IMG/VR virus record: IMGVR_UViG_3300049740_000023
Span: 1 to 20,951 of that record
Source: a virus
Length of the DNA stretch: 20,951 nt
Reading direction: 5' to 3' (one strand)
Part shown: positions 8,202-14,593 of the stretch, piece after piece
Layout of the letters: the number at the start of each line of letters is the position of its first letter
Numbering within the stretch: position 1 is the first letter of the stretch
Translations under genes and position numbers: made by a program
Notes under the pieces: model-generated
What the model saw: only the letters and a program-made list of their open reading frames with translations
Told to the model about the DNA's origin: nothing
Databases searched by the model: none

Positions 8202-8796
8202 CAATAGCCTGTTTCAATATTGCTTTTCCTAGTTCTGGCTCTATAGCATTATTTAGTAAAGTTCTTTTATCTCCTTTATAATTATAAAAATTTTCAATAA
8301 ATATATCTTTATCCTGCATTTTTTTAGCAAGAGTATAACCTTTATCATTTCTAACTTTTTTTCTGTTATTAATAATAGGAATTGTAAAATTAGCCCAAAA
8401 ATAATGACTACCTGACTTTTGAGGCTCTATTAGAGGATCATAATAAGAAATAACATTTTCAATCACCCAATATCCTTTATAAAATGTTTTTAACAAGATA
8501 ATTTCCTCATAGAGTTTCATGTCAGGATATTTAAGAGAAAATGTTTCTTTTTGATTTAATAAAAAATTCATTCTGCTGTGTGTTGGGCATGGAGGAGAAC
8601 TCCATATAAAATCATAATTTTTATAATTATCTAACAGATATTCATGAGCATCAGTAACAATAATATTATCTTGAGGATATAAGTCTTTATACATTTGTGC
8701 AATATTTTCATCATATTCAACAGCAGTTATTTCATGCTCATCTCCCCAAAGTTTTCTATTTCCACCTATTCCAGCATATAAATTAAGAATTTTCAT
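8194..8796 (-). CDS. Short DNA cytosine-C5 methyltransferase
   Basis: This is a 200-residue Dcm-type enzyme transferring methyl from AdoMet to C5 of cytosine. Motif I is LNLYAGIGGN (4-13), motif IV is SSPPCPTHS with nucleophile Cys70, motif VI is IENV (112-115), a basic NNRKKVR segment at 143-149 stands where motif VIII would be, and motif X is NNAIEPELGKAI (182-193). Full-length enzymes have 300-400 residues. Here the target recognition region between VIII and X is reduced to about 30 residues, so specificity may be very short or need a partner. ATG at 8794-8796 is preferred because a GGGGGAG run lies just before it and motif I then begins the protein. It overlaps the lysozyme gene by 14 bases. 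A role linked to the missing CpG is discussed in the findings. Confidence 0.87.
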   Translation of the reverse strand: MKILNLYAGIGGNRKLWGDEHEITAVEYDENIAQMYKDLYPQDNIIVTDAHEYLLDNYKNYDFIWSSPPCPTHSRMNFLLNQKETFSLKYPDMKLYEEIILLKTFYKGYWVIENVISYYDPLIEPQKSGSHYFWANFTIPIINNRKKVRNDKGYTLAKKMQDKDIFIENFYNYKGDKRTLLNNAIEPELGKAILKQAIDG

Positions 8797-9205
8797 ATCT
8801 CCCCCAACAATGTTTGCTACTGTTCCACCAACTCCAATCTCCAATATTTCTGACTATCCATGAAGCTGATTTAACATTAGTTTCTGCATTTAACATATCT
8901 AGTTTCTTATTATAAATAGAATTTTCTAACCATTTTTCTGTTTCAGAATTTATTTGAAATAGCCCTGTGTCATAAGATCCATTAGTATTTCTACCAATAA
9001 CTTTCTCTCTGCCTGAACTTTCACAATATAAAACAGTTAATGCAAGAGCTTCATCCTCTACAAAGTGGATATTAATTAATGGAATCCACTCCTGCACCTC
9101 CTCTATTAACTCACATTGATTAGATACTCTACTTATATCTGTTAATTCATCTAGGTTAAAATGAACAGTACCTAACAAAGAGCAAGTTAATAAAAGTTCA
9201 ATCAC
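8783..9205 (-). CDS. Lysozyme-like / transglycosylase endolysin
   Basis: This 140-residue putative muralytic enzyme has the lysozyme-superfamily (SLT-like) pattern: catalytic Glu62 in LYCESSGRE, then NGSYDTGLFQIN near residues 75-86, and an aromatic C-terminal repeat region ending WSWWNSSKHCWGRY. Residues 4-18 are hydrophobic (LLLTCSLLGTVHF) and may act as an export signal or signal anchor, which would release the enzyme without a canonical holin. The GTG start at 9203-9205 overlaps the stop of the zinc-ribbon gene upstream. It lies between DNA-modification genes and about 3 kb from the holin (12118-12327), an unusual split of the lysis functions. A structural role in tail-associated wall degradation is less likely, given its position. 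Confidence 0.8.
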   Translation of the reverse strand: MIELLLTCSLLGTVHFNLDELTDISRVSNQCELIEEVQEWIPLINIHFVEDEALALTVLYCESSGREKVIGRNTNGSYDTGLFQINSETEKWLENSIYNKKLDMLNAETNVKSASWIVRNIGDWSWWNSSKHCWGRYENS

Positions 9206-9378
9206 TCATCATCTCCTAAATCTGCCCAACAAGTATTACAAACAGAGTGATCCTCATCTTGTTCTGTTATTGCTTTTGTGCAGAACATACAATTACCAGA
9301 GAATGGAGCTGCTTTAACATTGTCATTTGCAATCTGATTACTCCAAAATGCTTGTAATGGCTTACTTAATTTACTCAT
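9202..9378 (-). CDS. Zinc-ribbon microprotein (58 residues)
   Basis: This complete frame from ATG to TGA encodes two CxxC pairs, Cys30/Cys33 (NCMFC) and Cys47/Cys50 (VCNTC), with a loop containing a histidine between them. This is a typical treble-clef or zinc-ribbon arrangement. The N-terminal third is polar, with PLQAFWSNQ, and the C-terminus is acidic. The ATG lies eight bases inside the end of the second C5 methyltransferase, and the TGA overlaps the GTG of the lysozyme gene, so it is tightly embedded between two recognisable genes. Such small zinc proteins in phages often bind DNA or host RNA polymerase, but nothing here identifies the partner. Confidence 0.78.
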   Translation of the reverse strand: MSKLSKPLQAFWSNQIANDNVKAAPFSGNCMFCTKAITEQDEDHSVCNTCWADLGDDE

Positions 9379-10000
9379 TTTCTTTATGTAATATTGTTTC
9401 TATTATTTCTCTACAAAGTAAATAAGGAATTTTAGATCTTTCATGATTATTCTTTAAGCCTTGAGTTCCTGTTTTAGATCCTCTAGGTGCTGCCTCATGA
9501 CAAGAAGCTCCATTTTTACACATCTTTGCATCAAATTCTAAATTAGTCCAAATATCAGTAGGCTTCATTCTTTTATCTCCATATTGACAATAAGAAACTG
9601 TATATCTATCAAAAGCCTGAACTAATAGCATTTTTCTCATTAAACCTCTAGGATTTTCAATAAAATAATATTTAGGATTTAGATAGTGCATTATTTCAAT
9701 AGTTTTTTTTAGTAATAATAAACCAACTTCAGCAGCATCAGATTTAGGATATCTTAATCCATTACCATCTGGAGCTGTCCAATGTCTATAACAACTAGCA
9801 ACACTAAAAGTTGTGCATGGAGGAGAAGCCCAAATGATATCAGGTTGAAAATATAAATTTTTATAATCAAAAGCCAATATATTAGTTACTTCATCTATCT
9901 CTCCATATTGAACATTATCAGTTGTATATGTTTCAAAGCCATAGGTAGCTGCAACATTAGTAAAGCTACAACTACCTGCAAATAATTCTAATACTTTCAT
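9371..10000 (-). CDS. Phage-type DNA cytosine-C5 methyltransferase
   Basis: This 209-residue Dcm-superfamily enzyme has motif I VLELFAGSCS (3-11), motif IV ASPPCTTFS with nucleophile Cys62, and motif VI IENPRG (114-119). Further along are SYCQYG, KPTDIWTNL (146-154) and RGSKTGTQG (173-181), a block I recognise from a widespread phage subfamily. A clear motif X is not visible, and the target recognition domain is small, with several cysteines (Cys161, Cys167) that might bind metal. It belongs to a different subfamily from the enzyme at 8194-8796, so this is not a recent duplication. ATG at 9998-10000 overlaps the preceding TGA (ATGA) and is preferred over the TTG three codons earlier. Confidence 0.87.
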   Translation of the reverse strand: MKVLELFAGSCSFTNVAATYGFETYTTDNVQYGEIDEVTNILAFDYKNLYFQPDIIWASPPCTTFSVASCYRHWTAPDGNGLRYPKSDAAEVGLLLLKKTIEIMHYLNPKYYFIENPRGLMRKMLLVQAFDRYTVSYCQYGDKRMKPTDIWTNLEFDAKMCKNGASCHEAAPRGSKTGTQGLKNNHERSKIPYLLCREIIETILHKENE

Positions 10001-10296
10001 GATGCCCAATCCTTTATATAGGCATAGTGCTTTCTAGGAGTTCCATCCATATTTAGCTTACCTTTAACCTTAAAATTACAATTACATTCCTCTTTGTAGA
10101 TTTTAGAATTGTAATCTCTGTTTAATCTATGCACAGCCTTTCTTAAGTTTCCAGAAGTAGAGAACTCTGGATCTAATGAACAAATCCTGCCCTCTACTTC
10201 TAAAATATATCTAATTTTTCTAAATTCTGATATATCTTTCTCTAAGAAAAGGATTTCCATATTACTATGCTTATTTCTAGCAAATAAACCTAACAT
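9997..10296 (-). CDS. Hypothetical protein (99 residues)
   Basis: This small, basic, mixed alpha/beta protein carries a segment SGNLRKAVHRLNRDYNSKI (about 48-66) that could be a DNA-binding helix pair, followed by a Cys-x-Cys (ECNCNF) and a basic C-terminus. There is no named family match. The start is part of a TAATG junction with the annealing-protein candidate upstream, and the end overlaps the C5 methyltransferase start, so all three are probably translated together. A nucleic-acid-binding role is a guess from charge and context. Confidence 0.68.
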   Translation of the reverse strand: MLGLFARNKHSNMEILFLEKDISEFRKIRYILEVEGRICSLDPEFSTSGNLRKAVHRLNRDYNSKIYKEECNCNFKVKGKLNMDGTPRKHYAYIKDWAS

Positions 10297-10889
10297 TATG
10301 AAGCTTTCTCAGAACTAGCAATATCTTGAATCTTATCTTTAACTGCTTGTAAATTAGTAATAGATACATCCTCTTTTCTAATTCCTAGCTCAGTTAAAGC
10401 ACTAGCAGTATAAAGTCTTGCTTTGTCTAAATCTTGAGCTGTGCAATCCATAGCAAAATCCTTAATGCTATTCATAACAGCTTGAGCCTTATGAGAAATA
10501 TCAGTTACTAATCCCTCAGCTTCTAATGCTTCAACTTTCTTATCTAAATTAGATTTTTCTGGAGCTGCATCCTTACTAGGAACTATTCCAATCATCTCCT
10601 CAGCTAAAGTAGATTCAGAGAATACAATTCTTAAGCATCTCCCATTAGCTTTAGTGTTAGCCATCTCAAACCAAGAATTATGATCTTTGCTTGTTTGTTT
10701 TGCATAAGCTGTAGCCACAGGCTCATCATCCTCTTTTAATTCAAAGAATGAGCTTTTAAATATTACCCAATCATCTCCATATCCAACCATTTCAGAAATT
10801 AATCTTGATTCTGGATATTCTTTATTCATTTTGCTGATGAGTTCATCAACAGTTGTATAGTCCTCTAAGAACTTAGGCATTTGTGCCAT
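10296..10889 (-). CDS. Possible Erf/Rad52-like single-strand annealing protein
   Basis: This is a 197-residue protein. The N-terminal 95 residues have the layout of phage annealing proteins: an opening FLEDYTTVDELISKM, a beta-rich part (WVIFKSSFFEL), then PVATAYAKQ followed by SWFEMANTKANGRCLRIV (72-89), which resembles the block ending in GRAL of the Erf/Rad52-like superfamily. A linker and a helical C-terminal part (about 115-197) follow, perhaps binding a partner. If correct, it would pair complementary strands during recombination-dependent replication. The similarity is partial and could instead reflect a ssDNA-binding protein. ATG at 10887-10889 is preferred over an upstream TTG because a perfect GGAGGT lies six bases before it. 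Confidence 0.5.
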   Translation of the reverse strand: MAQMPKFLEDYTTVDELISKMNKEYPESRLISEMVGYGDDWVIFKSSFFELKEDDEPVATAYAKQTSKDHNSWFEMANTKANGRCLRIVFSESTLAEEMIGIVPSKDAAPEKSNLDKKVEALEAEGLVTDISHKAQAVMNSIKDFAMDCTAQDLDKARLYTASALTELGIRKEDVSITNLQAVKDKIQDIASSEKAS

Positions 10890-11091
10890 TTTCAACCTCC
10901 ATTTTATTTTTTCCTATATATTCCATATTTGTGCAACCATCAAAAGTTGCATTTCCCCATGCTGCAGATTCTGCAACCTGAAAACCCTCTTTAGTTTCTA
11001 TTGTATAAAGATGAACAATATTCTCCTCTCCATTCCAATAAAGAAACTTATAAGCCCAATTAAATTTATTTTTTCTTTTAAGTGGGTACAT
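10873..11091 (-). CDS. Hypothetical protein (72 residues)
   Basis: This small protein has a basic N-terminus (YPLKRKNKFNWAYKF) and a beta-like middle (NIVHLYTIETKEGFQVAES). It has no membrane segment, Cys pair or known motif. The ATG is fused with the upstream stop (TAATG), and the C-terminus overlaps the next gene by 17 bases, so translation is coupled with the putative annealing protein. Not recognised. Confidence 0.68.
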   Translation of the reverse strand: MYPLKRKNKFNWAYKFLYWNGEENIVHLYTIETKEGFQVAESAAWGNATFDGCTNMEYIGKNKMEVENGTNA

Positions 11092-11264
11092 TAGAAAATA
11101 TTTCTTTTACTGAGAATCTCTCCTCTGTGTAGTCTTGTTTCAAAGTCTGTCTTTTTATTTAACAGCTTTTCCTCTATCCACATCCAAGCAAATAAAATTG
11201 TTATTATAAGAGCTACTACTCCATAAAGAACTAGCCCTAGATAGATCCATTCTTGAATCATCAT
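11091..11264 (-). CDS. Single-span membrane protein (57 residues)
   Basis: One hydrophobic helix spans residues about 8-29 (YLGLVLYGVVALIITILFAW) and is followed by a charged cytoplasmic-type tail (EEKLLNKKTDFETRLHRGE). The start at 11262-11264 is chosen because GGGGAGGTG lies four bases before it. An upstream frame extension is open but lacks a better site. It is the second gene of the accessory operon. Membrane microproteins in this position can be superinfection-exclusion or host-takeover factors, but nothing in the sequence tells which. Confidence 0.7.
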   Translation of the reverse strand: MMIQEWIYLGLVLYGVVALIITILFAWMWIEEKLLNKKTDFETRLHRGEILSKRNIF

Positions 11265-11266
11265 TT

Positions 11267-11557
11267 TTACACCTCCCCAACATTGTTCTGAATATGCCAA
11301 TTATGAAATTTTTTCTCTATCATAATGGCATAGCCTTTTGGATCATTATCTTGAAAATCCATATTTTCTTTAGTTTCAAGCACATTAGTAACCTGTGCAT
11401 ATAAAACATCTGAAATTGGATATTCAAATCCACAAAGATTACAAAGAGTAGGCTCTGCTATATTTCTAGCTTTTTGCCATTTCTTATAATCATTATCAGC
11501 TATTGAATCTGCTGCTTGAATACCAGATCCCCAATTTGTTAATCTAAATGTTGTCAT
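11267..11557 (-). CDS. Hypothetical protein with one CxxC (first gene of accessory operon)
   Basis: This 96-residue protein has a CNLC pair at residues 39-42 followed by GFEYPISD, which resembles half of a zinc knuckle. The rest is helical and acidic, ending in NNVGEV. The ATG at 11555-11557 follows a perfect AGGAGG with three bases spacing, so the longer frame upstream is not used. It is the first gene after the noncoding gap and sits 26 bases behind the -10 of the candidate promoter at 11583-11611. Without the second Cys pair it would need to dimerise or use other ligands to hold zinc. Not recognised. Confidence 0.72.
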   Translation of the reverse strand: MTTFRLTNWGSGIQAADSIADNDYKKWQKARNIAEPTLCNLCGFEYPISDVLYAQVTNVLETKENMDFQDNDPKGYAIMIEKKFHNWHIQNNVGEV

Positions 11558-11582
11558 TTTCCTCCTAATCAACTAACAATAA

Positions 11583-11611
11583 ATTGTCCCATAAATTTGT
11601 CATATTGTAAA
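11583..11611 (-). promoter_or_regulatory. Candidate sigma70-type promoter for the accessory operon
   Basis: On the minus strand TTTACA (-35, five of six matches) is followed after 17 bases by GACAAT (-10, four of six). Initiation would fall near 11576, giving a leader of about 20 bases that contains the AGGAGG of the first gene. The location directly downstream of the noncoding gap and upstream of a long gene run supports it. The -10 match is only moderate. Confidence 0.45.
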
Positions 11612-11640
11612 GCATTAAAAGTAGAAATTAAGATTAATAA

Positions 11641-11666
11641 GCTCAAGCCCCTTAATAGGCTTGAGC
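11641..11666 (-). terminator. Hairpin, possible weak terminator upstream of accessory operon
   Basis: A perfect nine-base inverted repeat, GCTCAAGCC and GGCTTGAGC, is separated by an eight-base loop. In the minus direction it is followed by a T-rich but interrupted tail (TTATTAATC). It could stop transcripts from the gap before the candidate promoter at 11583-11611, or be a structural element of a noncoding RNA or an operator. The lack of a pure T run makes the terminator call tentative. Confidence 0.5.
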
Positions 11667-12039
11667 AATATTGAGTAAGTGTTGTTGTGTTGGTTGTAGG
11701 TGGAACTAACCCTGTGCCACTCCCTCCCAAAAACCAGAATGCCTAAATTTAGTAGCATTTAAATATGTGGAGTAATAGGCTTTAACCCTAGTTTATATGA
11801 GGTGTAGCTAGTCCTCTAATCTTAGATCCTAATCAACTATCTCTTTTTGAAAGCTACAGAAAAAGTTTATTTGTGTATAACACTATAAACTACAGTTAAG
11901 ACAAAAAGGCATAAATTGAAATAAATTAATTTTTGTTCCAGAGCTTTGTTATAGTTAATACTGAGCAGGTGGAGATATTCATATACATACCCCTTTGTGT
12001 ATGTTCATTGTAGCCCTAATCAACCTCAACCTGCTTAAC
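11667..12039. other. Noncoding, inverted-repeat-rich region (candidate ncRNA or replication/regulatory site)
   Basis: No credible gene is seen on either strand. Inverted repeats are frequent. 11864-11870 pairs with 11885-11891 (AGTTTAT/ATAAACT) around an inner GTGT-ATA-ACAC hairpin. 11964-11974 pairs with 12025-12035 (AGCAGGTGGAG/CTCAACCTGCT, ten of eleven pairs) around an inner hairpin formed by 11985-11990 (ACATAC) and 11999-12004 (GTATGT). A ten-base palindrome, CTAAATTTAG, lies near 11743-11752. A GAGG/CCTC hairpin is near 11800-11815. The region is bounded by hairpins on both sides. No tRNA T-loop or tmRNA features could be found. It may be a structured RNA, an origin, or a packaging or recombination site. 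Confidence 0.6.
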
Positions 12040-12073
12040 AAAAAAGAGGAGATACAAATCTCCTCTTTTTTTT
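12040..12073. terminator. Strong bidirectional rho-independent terminator at the end of the late block
   Basis: A perfect 14-base stem (AAAAAAGAGGAGAT with ATCTCCTCTTTTTT) has a four-base ACAA loop. T runs follow on both strands, eight on the plus strand and six on the minus strand. In the minus direction it lies about 45 bases after the holin stop and should end late transcription. In the plus direction it could end a transcript from the noncoding gap. Confidence 0.88.
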
Positions 12074-12117
12074 ATATACAAAAGGAAAGCTATTGCTAGT
12101 ATTCCTAAAGTAAAAAT

Positions 12118-12327
12118 TTAGCCTTTTGGTATATTGCTCATAAATTTGAATGGAGCATCCTCCATAGCATTTTGAACTACTGAAACAAGAGCTGTAGCTC
12201 CTGCCATAACACCTGCCATAAGCACATCTGTTTCAAACATACCTGCTTGATTAGCCATCATTACAGCTAAAAAAGTTTGTACTCCAGATCTTAGTCCTCT
12301 GATAAGTGCAGCTTTCCAATATTCCAT
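12118..12327 (-). CDS. Holin, r1t-like
   Basis: This 69-residue protein should permeabilise the inner membrane at the end of infection. The opening EYWKAALIRGLRSGVQTFLAVM and the following MAGVMAGATALVSVVQNAM match the pattern of r1t-type holins, which have two hydrophobic helices separated by a short turn. The charged C-terminus (ED then KFMSNIPKG) also fits. A strong Shine-Dalgarno, AGGAGG, lies before the ATG, inside the end of the preceding microgene. It is the last gene before the bidirectional terminator. The lysozyme-like enzyme is not adjacent (8783-9205). Confidence 0.75.
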   Translation of the reverse strand: MEYWKAALIRGLRSGVQTFLAVMMANQAGMFETDVLMAGVMAGATALVSVVQNAMEDAPFKFMSNIPKG

Positions 12328-12450
12328 CTATTCCTCCTCTTTTAATTTTGTTTGTATTATTTTAAATTGATTGCATTTTTTATTAATACATACAAAAGCC
12401 TTATTAATTAATTCTAGTTTTTCCATACAGGAATGACATTTTATATTCAT
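12328..12450 (-). CDS. Cys-pair microprotein (40 residues)
   Basis: This complete frame from ATG to TAG fills the gap between the DUF5675 gene and the holin. The product has Cys5/Cys8 (KCHSC) and Cys21/Cys26 (CINKKC) and is otherwise basic and helical, so it may bind one zinc ion. The TAG sits directly against the holin ATG and the frame contains the holin's Shine-Dalgarno, suggesting translational coupling. It has no recognisable Shine-Dalgarno of its own, which lowers confidence. Not recognised as a family. Confidence 0.5.
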   Translation of the reverse strand: MNIKCHSCMEKLELINKAFVCINKKCNQFKIIQTKLKEEE

Positions 12451-12468
12451 GATTGTGAATGAGTTAAA

Positions 12469-13092
12469 TTATTTAACTTGCATTCCTTTTAGTATGATTG
12501 CTTGTCTAAGAGCTTTAATCTCAGCTTTTAGATGTTTTATTTCTGTAGATAATATATCCATAATATCCTCCTGATTCTTAGAAACTTGAGATATATTTAC
12601 AACATCATCTGTTGCTTTATTAGAAACAATAGATCCATCAAAGTTTTTATAGGTCACAGTTACTTCCTCACCAGAAAGAATTGCATCTCTAACAACAGGA
12701 TAAACTTCCTCATAAGCAGCTCTTGAAGCTCCTCCAAAAGCATCTTTCTGGGTTTTTGAGAGCAATAAACATCCTTTGGTATCTTTTGGTGAATTTCCTA
12801 CATGCCAAAGCACATAGGAATAGTTTGGAACATTATTAACTAAAATCATACCCTGATGCCAATCTTGTCTATCAGCATACCTAGTAGAGTATCTATTGTG
12901 GAAACCTCCCTCAGCTCTTAGAGTTAGTTTGTATGTACCTGCTGGTATTCTTGTTTCTCCATAAATTTTTGTTGGATTATATTGATCCTCCATTGTATAA
13001 CAAAGAAAGGATCTTACATTGTCTGTTGTATCAAATAGCAATCCAGAAGTGAATGTTGTACCACTATTAAATCTTAATACTTCAAGTTTCAT
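12469..13092 (-). CDS. DUF5675 family protein with C-terminal coiled coil
   Basis: This is a 207-residue protein. Residues 1-125 carry the DUF5675 pattern: TSGLLF, CYTMED (31-36), ETRIPAGTYKL (46-56), then the WHVGN block (96-100) and GCLLLS (107-112). The histidine and the Gly-Cys pair (His97, Cys108) recall L,D-transpeptidase active sites, but that is only an analogy. The last 35 residues form a charged coiled coil (LSTEIKHLKAEIKALRQ) not needed by the core, perhaps for oligomerisation. It precedes the holin, and DUF5675 genes often occur near phage lysis or tail genes. The ATG has an AAGGT Shine-Dalgarno. Substrate is unknown. Confidence 0.83.
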   Translation of the reverse strand: MKLEVLRFNSGTTFTSGLLFDTTDNVRSFLCYTMEDQYNPTKIYGETRIPAGTYKLTLRAEGGFHNRYSTRYADRQDWHQGMILVNNVPNYSYVLWHVGNSPKDTKGCLLLSKTQKDAFGGASRAAYEEVYPVVRDAILSGEEVTVTYKNFDGSIVSNKATDDVVNISQVSKNQEDIMDILSTEIKHLKAEIKALRQAIILKGMQVK

Positions 13093-13094
13093 AT

Positions 13095-14312
13095 TTACCT
13101 TATAACCTTAATATAGTCCCACTTAGCTTCTCCTCCAATTACAAAAGTTAGCATTCCTGCCCTAGATTTGTCCCCTTTTGTATTTTCAAACCATTCTGAG
13201 CCTGAATCTAATGTTGGAGCTTGTAGTATTAACCTATCAGAACTCTCATAAGCTGAAAAATAATGGTAATGCCCATGCAGTACAATATCTGCATCAGCAG
13301 TTTCACTTCTTGAAAATGCTTGATCTGATAGCCATTTTCTTGCTTTAGCCTGTGAATTACCTGCTCCTCTCATCTGATGCCCATGTAATAAAAGGAGTAC
13401 TGTATCTGATACTTCTATTGTTAAGTGCAATTCATTGTCTGGGATAATAAAATCTAAGCTTTTACTGTATGCAGGAGATTCTTTAAATATTTCTTGCAGC
13501 TCCTCTGCTAACATCACATCTTTATTATCTGCAAAAGTTGTATAAGCTCTCCCATTCTTTCTGTTTTCTCCATGATTTCCACCAATAAAACAGACTACAC
13601 CTTTACTAAACAATGGCATAATCTCTTTAATTATTGTATATATCATTCTCCTAGCTACTTTTTGTTGAGATCTTTCATCCATTATTGTTGAAAATTCTTG
13701 CATACTGTAATGATTGCTGCATGATTCTACTAAATCCCCTAATCCTGCAAACAATACCTGTTCTAATGGCTCTACTTTTTGGATCTGCTTAATCTGTGCC
13801 TTAATCTTAGGAATATAGTCTATAAACCTCTCTATTGCCTCCTCAGTACCCTCTTTGCCTATTTGAAAATCTGCTAGTGCTATAACAAAAGTTTTAGAAT
13901 CTTTTACAGGCTTTTTTTTATCTAGTTTTTTTAACCTACCTGCACTTGCTAAAAGCTTTTTAAAGTCCTCATCTGGCATATATTCATCAGTAGAAACAAT
14001 CTTTGCTTTAAAGTAATAAAGCCTCTCTATATTGCCATTTCCAATATTAGAATCCCAATACCTTATCTCTGCTTGATTTTCTATAACTTTGTATTTGTGA
14101 GCATCTTTACCAAAATAGCTCTCTAATTGCTCTTTCCAATCAATATCATTGGATTTTTGAGGTTGTGATACTATTTCTCCAGATCTTGTAGCCTGATTAA
14201 AAGAAGCTGATGGCTCAAAGCCTTTTGGATGATTAACTTTCTTTTTAGACTTTCTAGGATCTCTATCCTGTACAGTTTCAGCAAACTTCTTAAGGTTATT
14301 TGATTCTGCCAT
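13095..14312 (-). CDS. Calcineurin-like metallophosphoesterase
   Basis: This is a 405-residue protein. The catalytic domain (about 140-395) shows the two-metal signature: Asp148 in LADFQ, GDLVE at 192-196, GGNHGE at 244-249, HGH at 310-312 and GHYH at 347-350. The first motif has Gln where many family members have His. The N-terminal 130 residues are lysine rich, with a region around 55-110 (WKEQLESYFG to RLYYFKAK) of unknown fold. Substrates in the superfamily range from DNA ends to cyclic nucleotides, and the placement between tail and lysis genes does not decide. The start overlaps the HTH-like gene upstream by 17 bases, and the two may work together. Confidence 0.87.
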   Translation of the reverse strand: MAESNNLKKFAETVQDRDPRKSKKKVNHPKGFEPSASFNQATRSGEIVSQPQKSNDIDWKEQLESYFGKDAHKYKVIENQAEIRYWDSNIGNGNIERLYYFKAKIVSTDEYMPDEDFKKLLASAGRLKKLDKKKPVKDSKTFVIALADFQIGKEGTEEAIERFIDYIPKIKAQIKQIQKVEPLEQVLFAGLGDLVESCSNHYSMQEFSTIMDERSQQKVARRMIYTIIKEIMPLFSKGVVCFIGGNHGENRKNGRAYTTFADNKDVMLAEELQEIFKESPAYSKSLDFIIPDNELHLTIEVSDTVLLLLHGHQMRGAGNSQAKARKWLSDQAFSRSETADADIVLHGHYHYFSAYESSDRLILQAPTLDSGSEWFENTKGDKSRAGMLTFVIGGEAKWDYIKVIR

Positions 14313-14547
14313 CTCTATAATCCCTAAAATATCTCCTTACTGTGTTGTAATTAAGATGTTTGAATTGCTCATATTGATCTACTAAATATTGAGCTGCTAA
14401 AGTATCTGAAATATATTCTGATTCAGCTTCTTTTGCCACTTTAAGAAAGATTTTCTTAGCTTCTGGATTATCTAATATAAATCTAGTTGCTGAATATTGC
14501 CCTGTAGGCTTCTTTCCCTGCTGTTCAGAGTATTGTAATAAAGTCAT
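14296..14547 (-). CDS. HTH-like DNA-binding protein
   Basis: This 83-residue basic protein ends with NTVRRYFRDYRDGR, which looks like the recognition helix of a helix-turn-helix. It is preceded by two helices (FILDNPEAKKIFLKVAKEA and YISDTLAAQYLVDQY). A strong AGGAGG Shine-Dalgarno precedes the ATG. It overlaps the metallophosphoesterase gene. In other phages, as I recall, similar phosphoesterases carry a DNA-binding N-terminal domain, so this may be the split-off equivalent. It could also regulate late genes. The target is unknown. Confidence 0.6.
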   Translation of the reverse strand: MTLLQYSEQQGKKPTGQYSATRFILDNPEAKKIFLKVAKEAESEYISDTLAAQYLVDQYEQFKHLNYNTVRRYFRDYRDGRIK

Positions 14548-14593
14548 TATTCAACCTCCTATAAGTGTAGGTTAGCTAATTACTAAGACAAAT

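Noticed and set aside
11641-12073. tRNA or tmRNA in the noncoding gap
   Set aside because: I could find no T-loop, anticodon arm or CCA-like end with proper stems on either strand, and no tmRNA tag frame.
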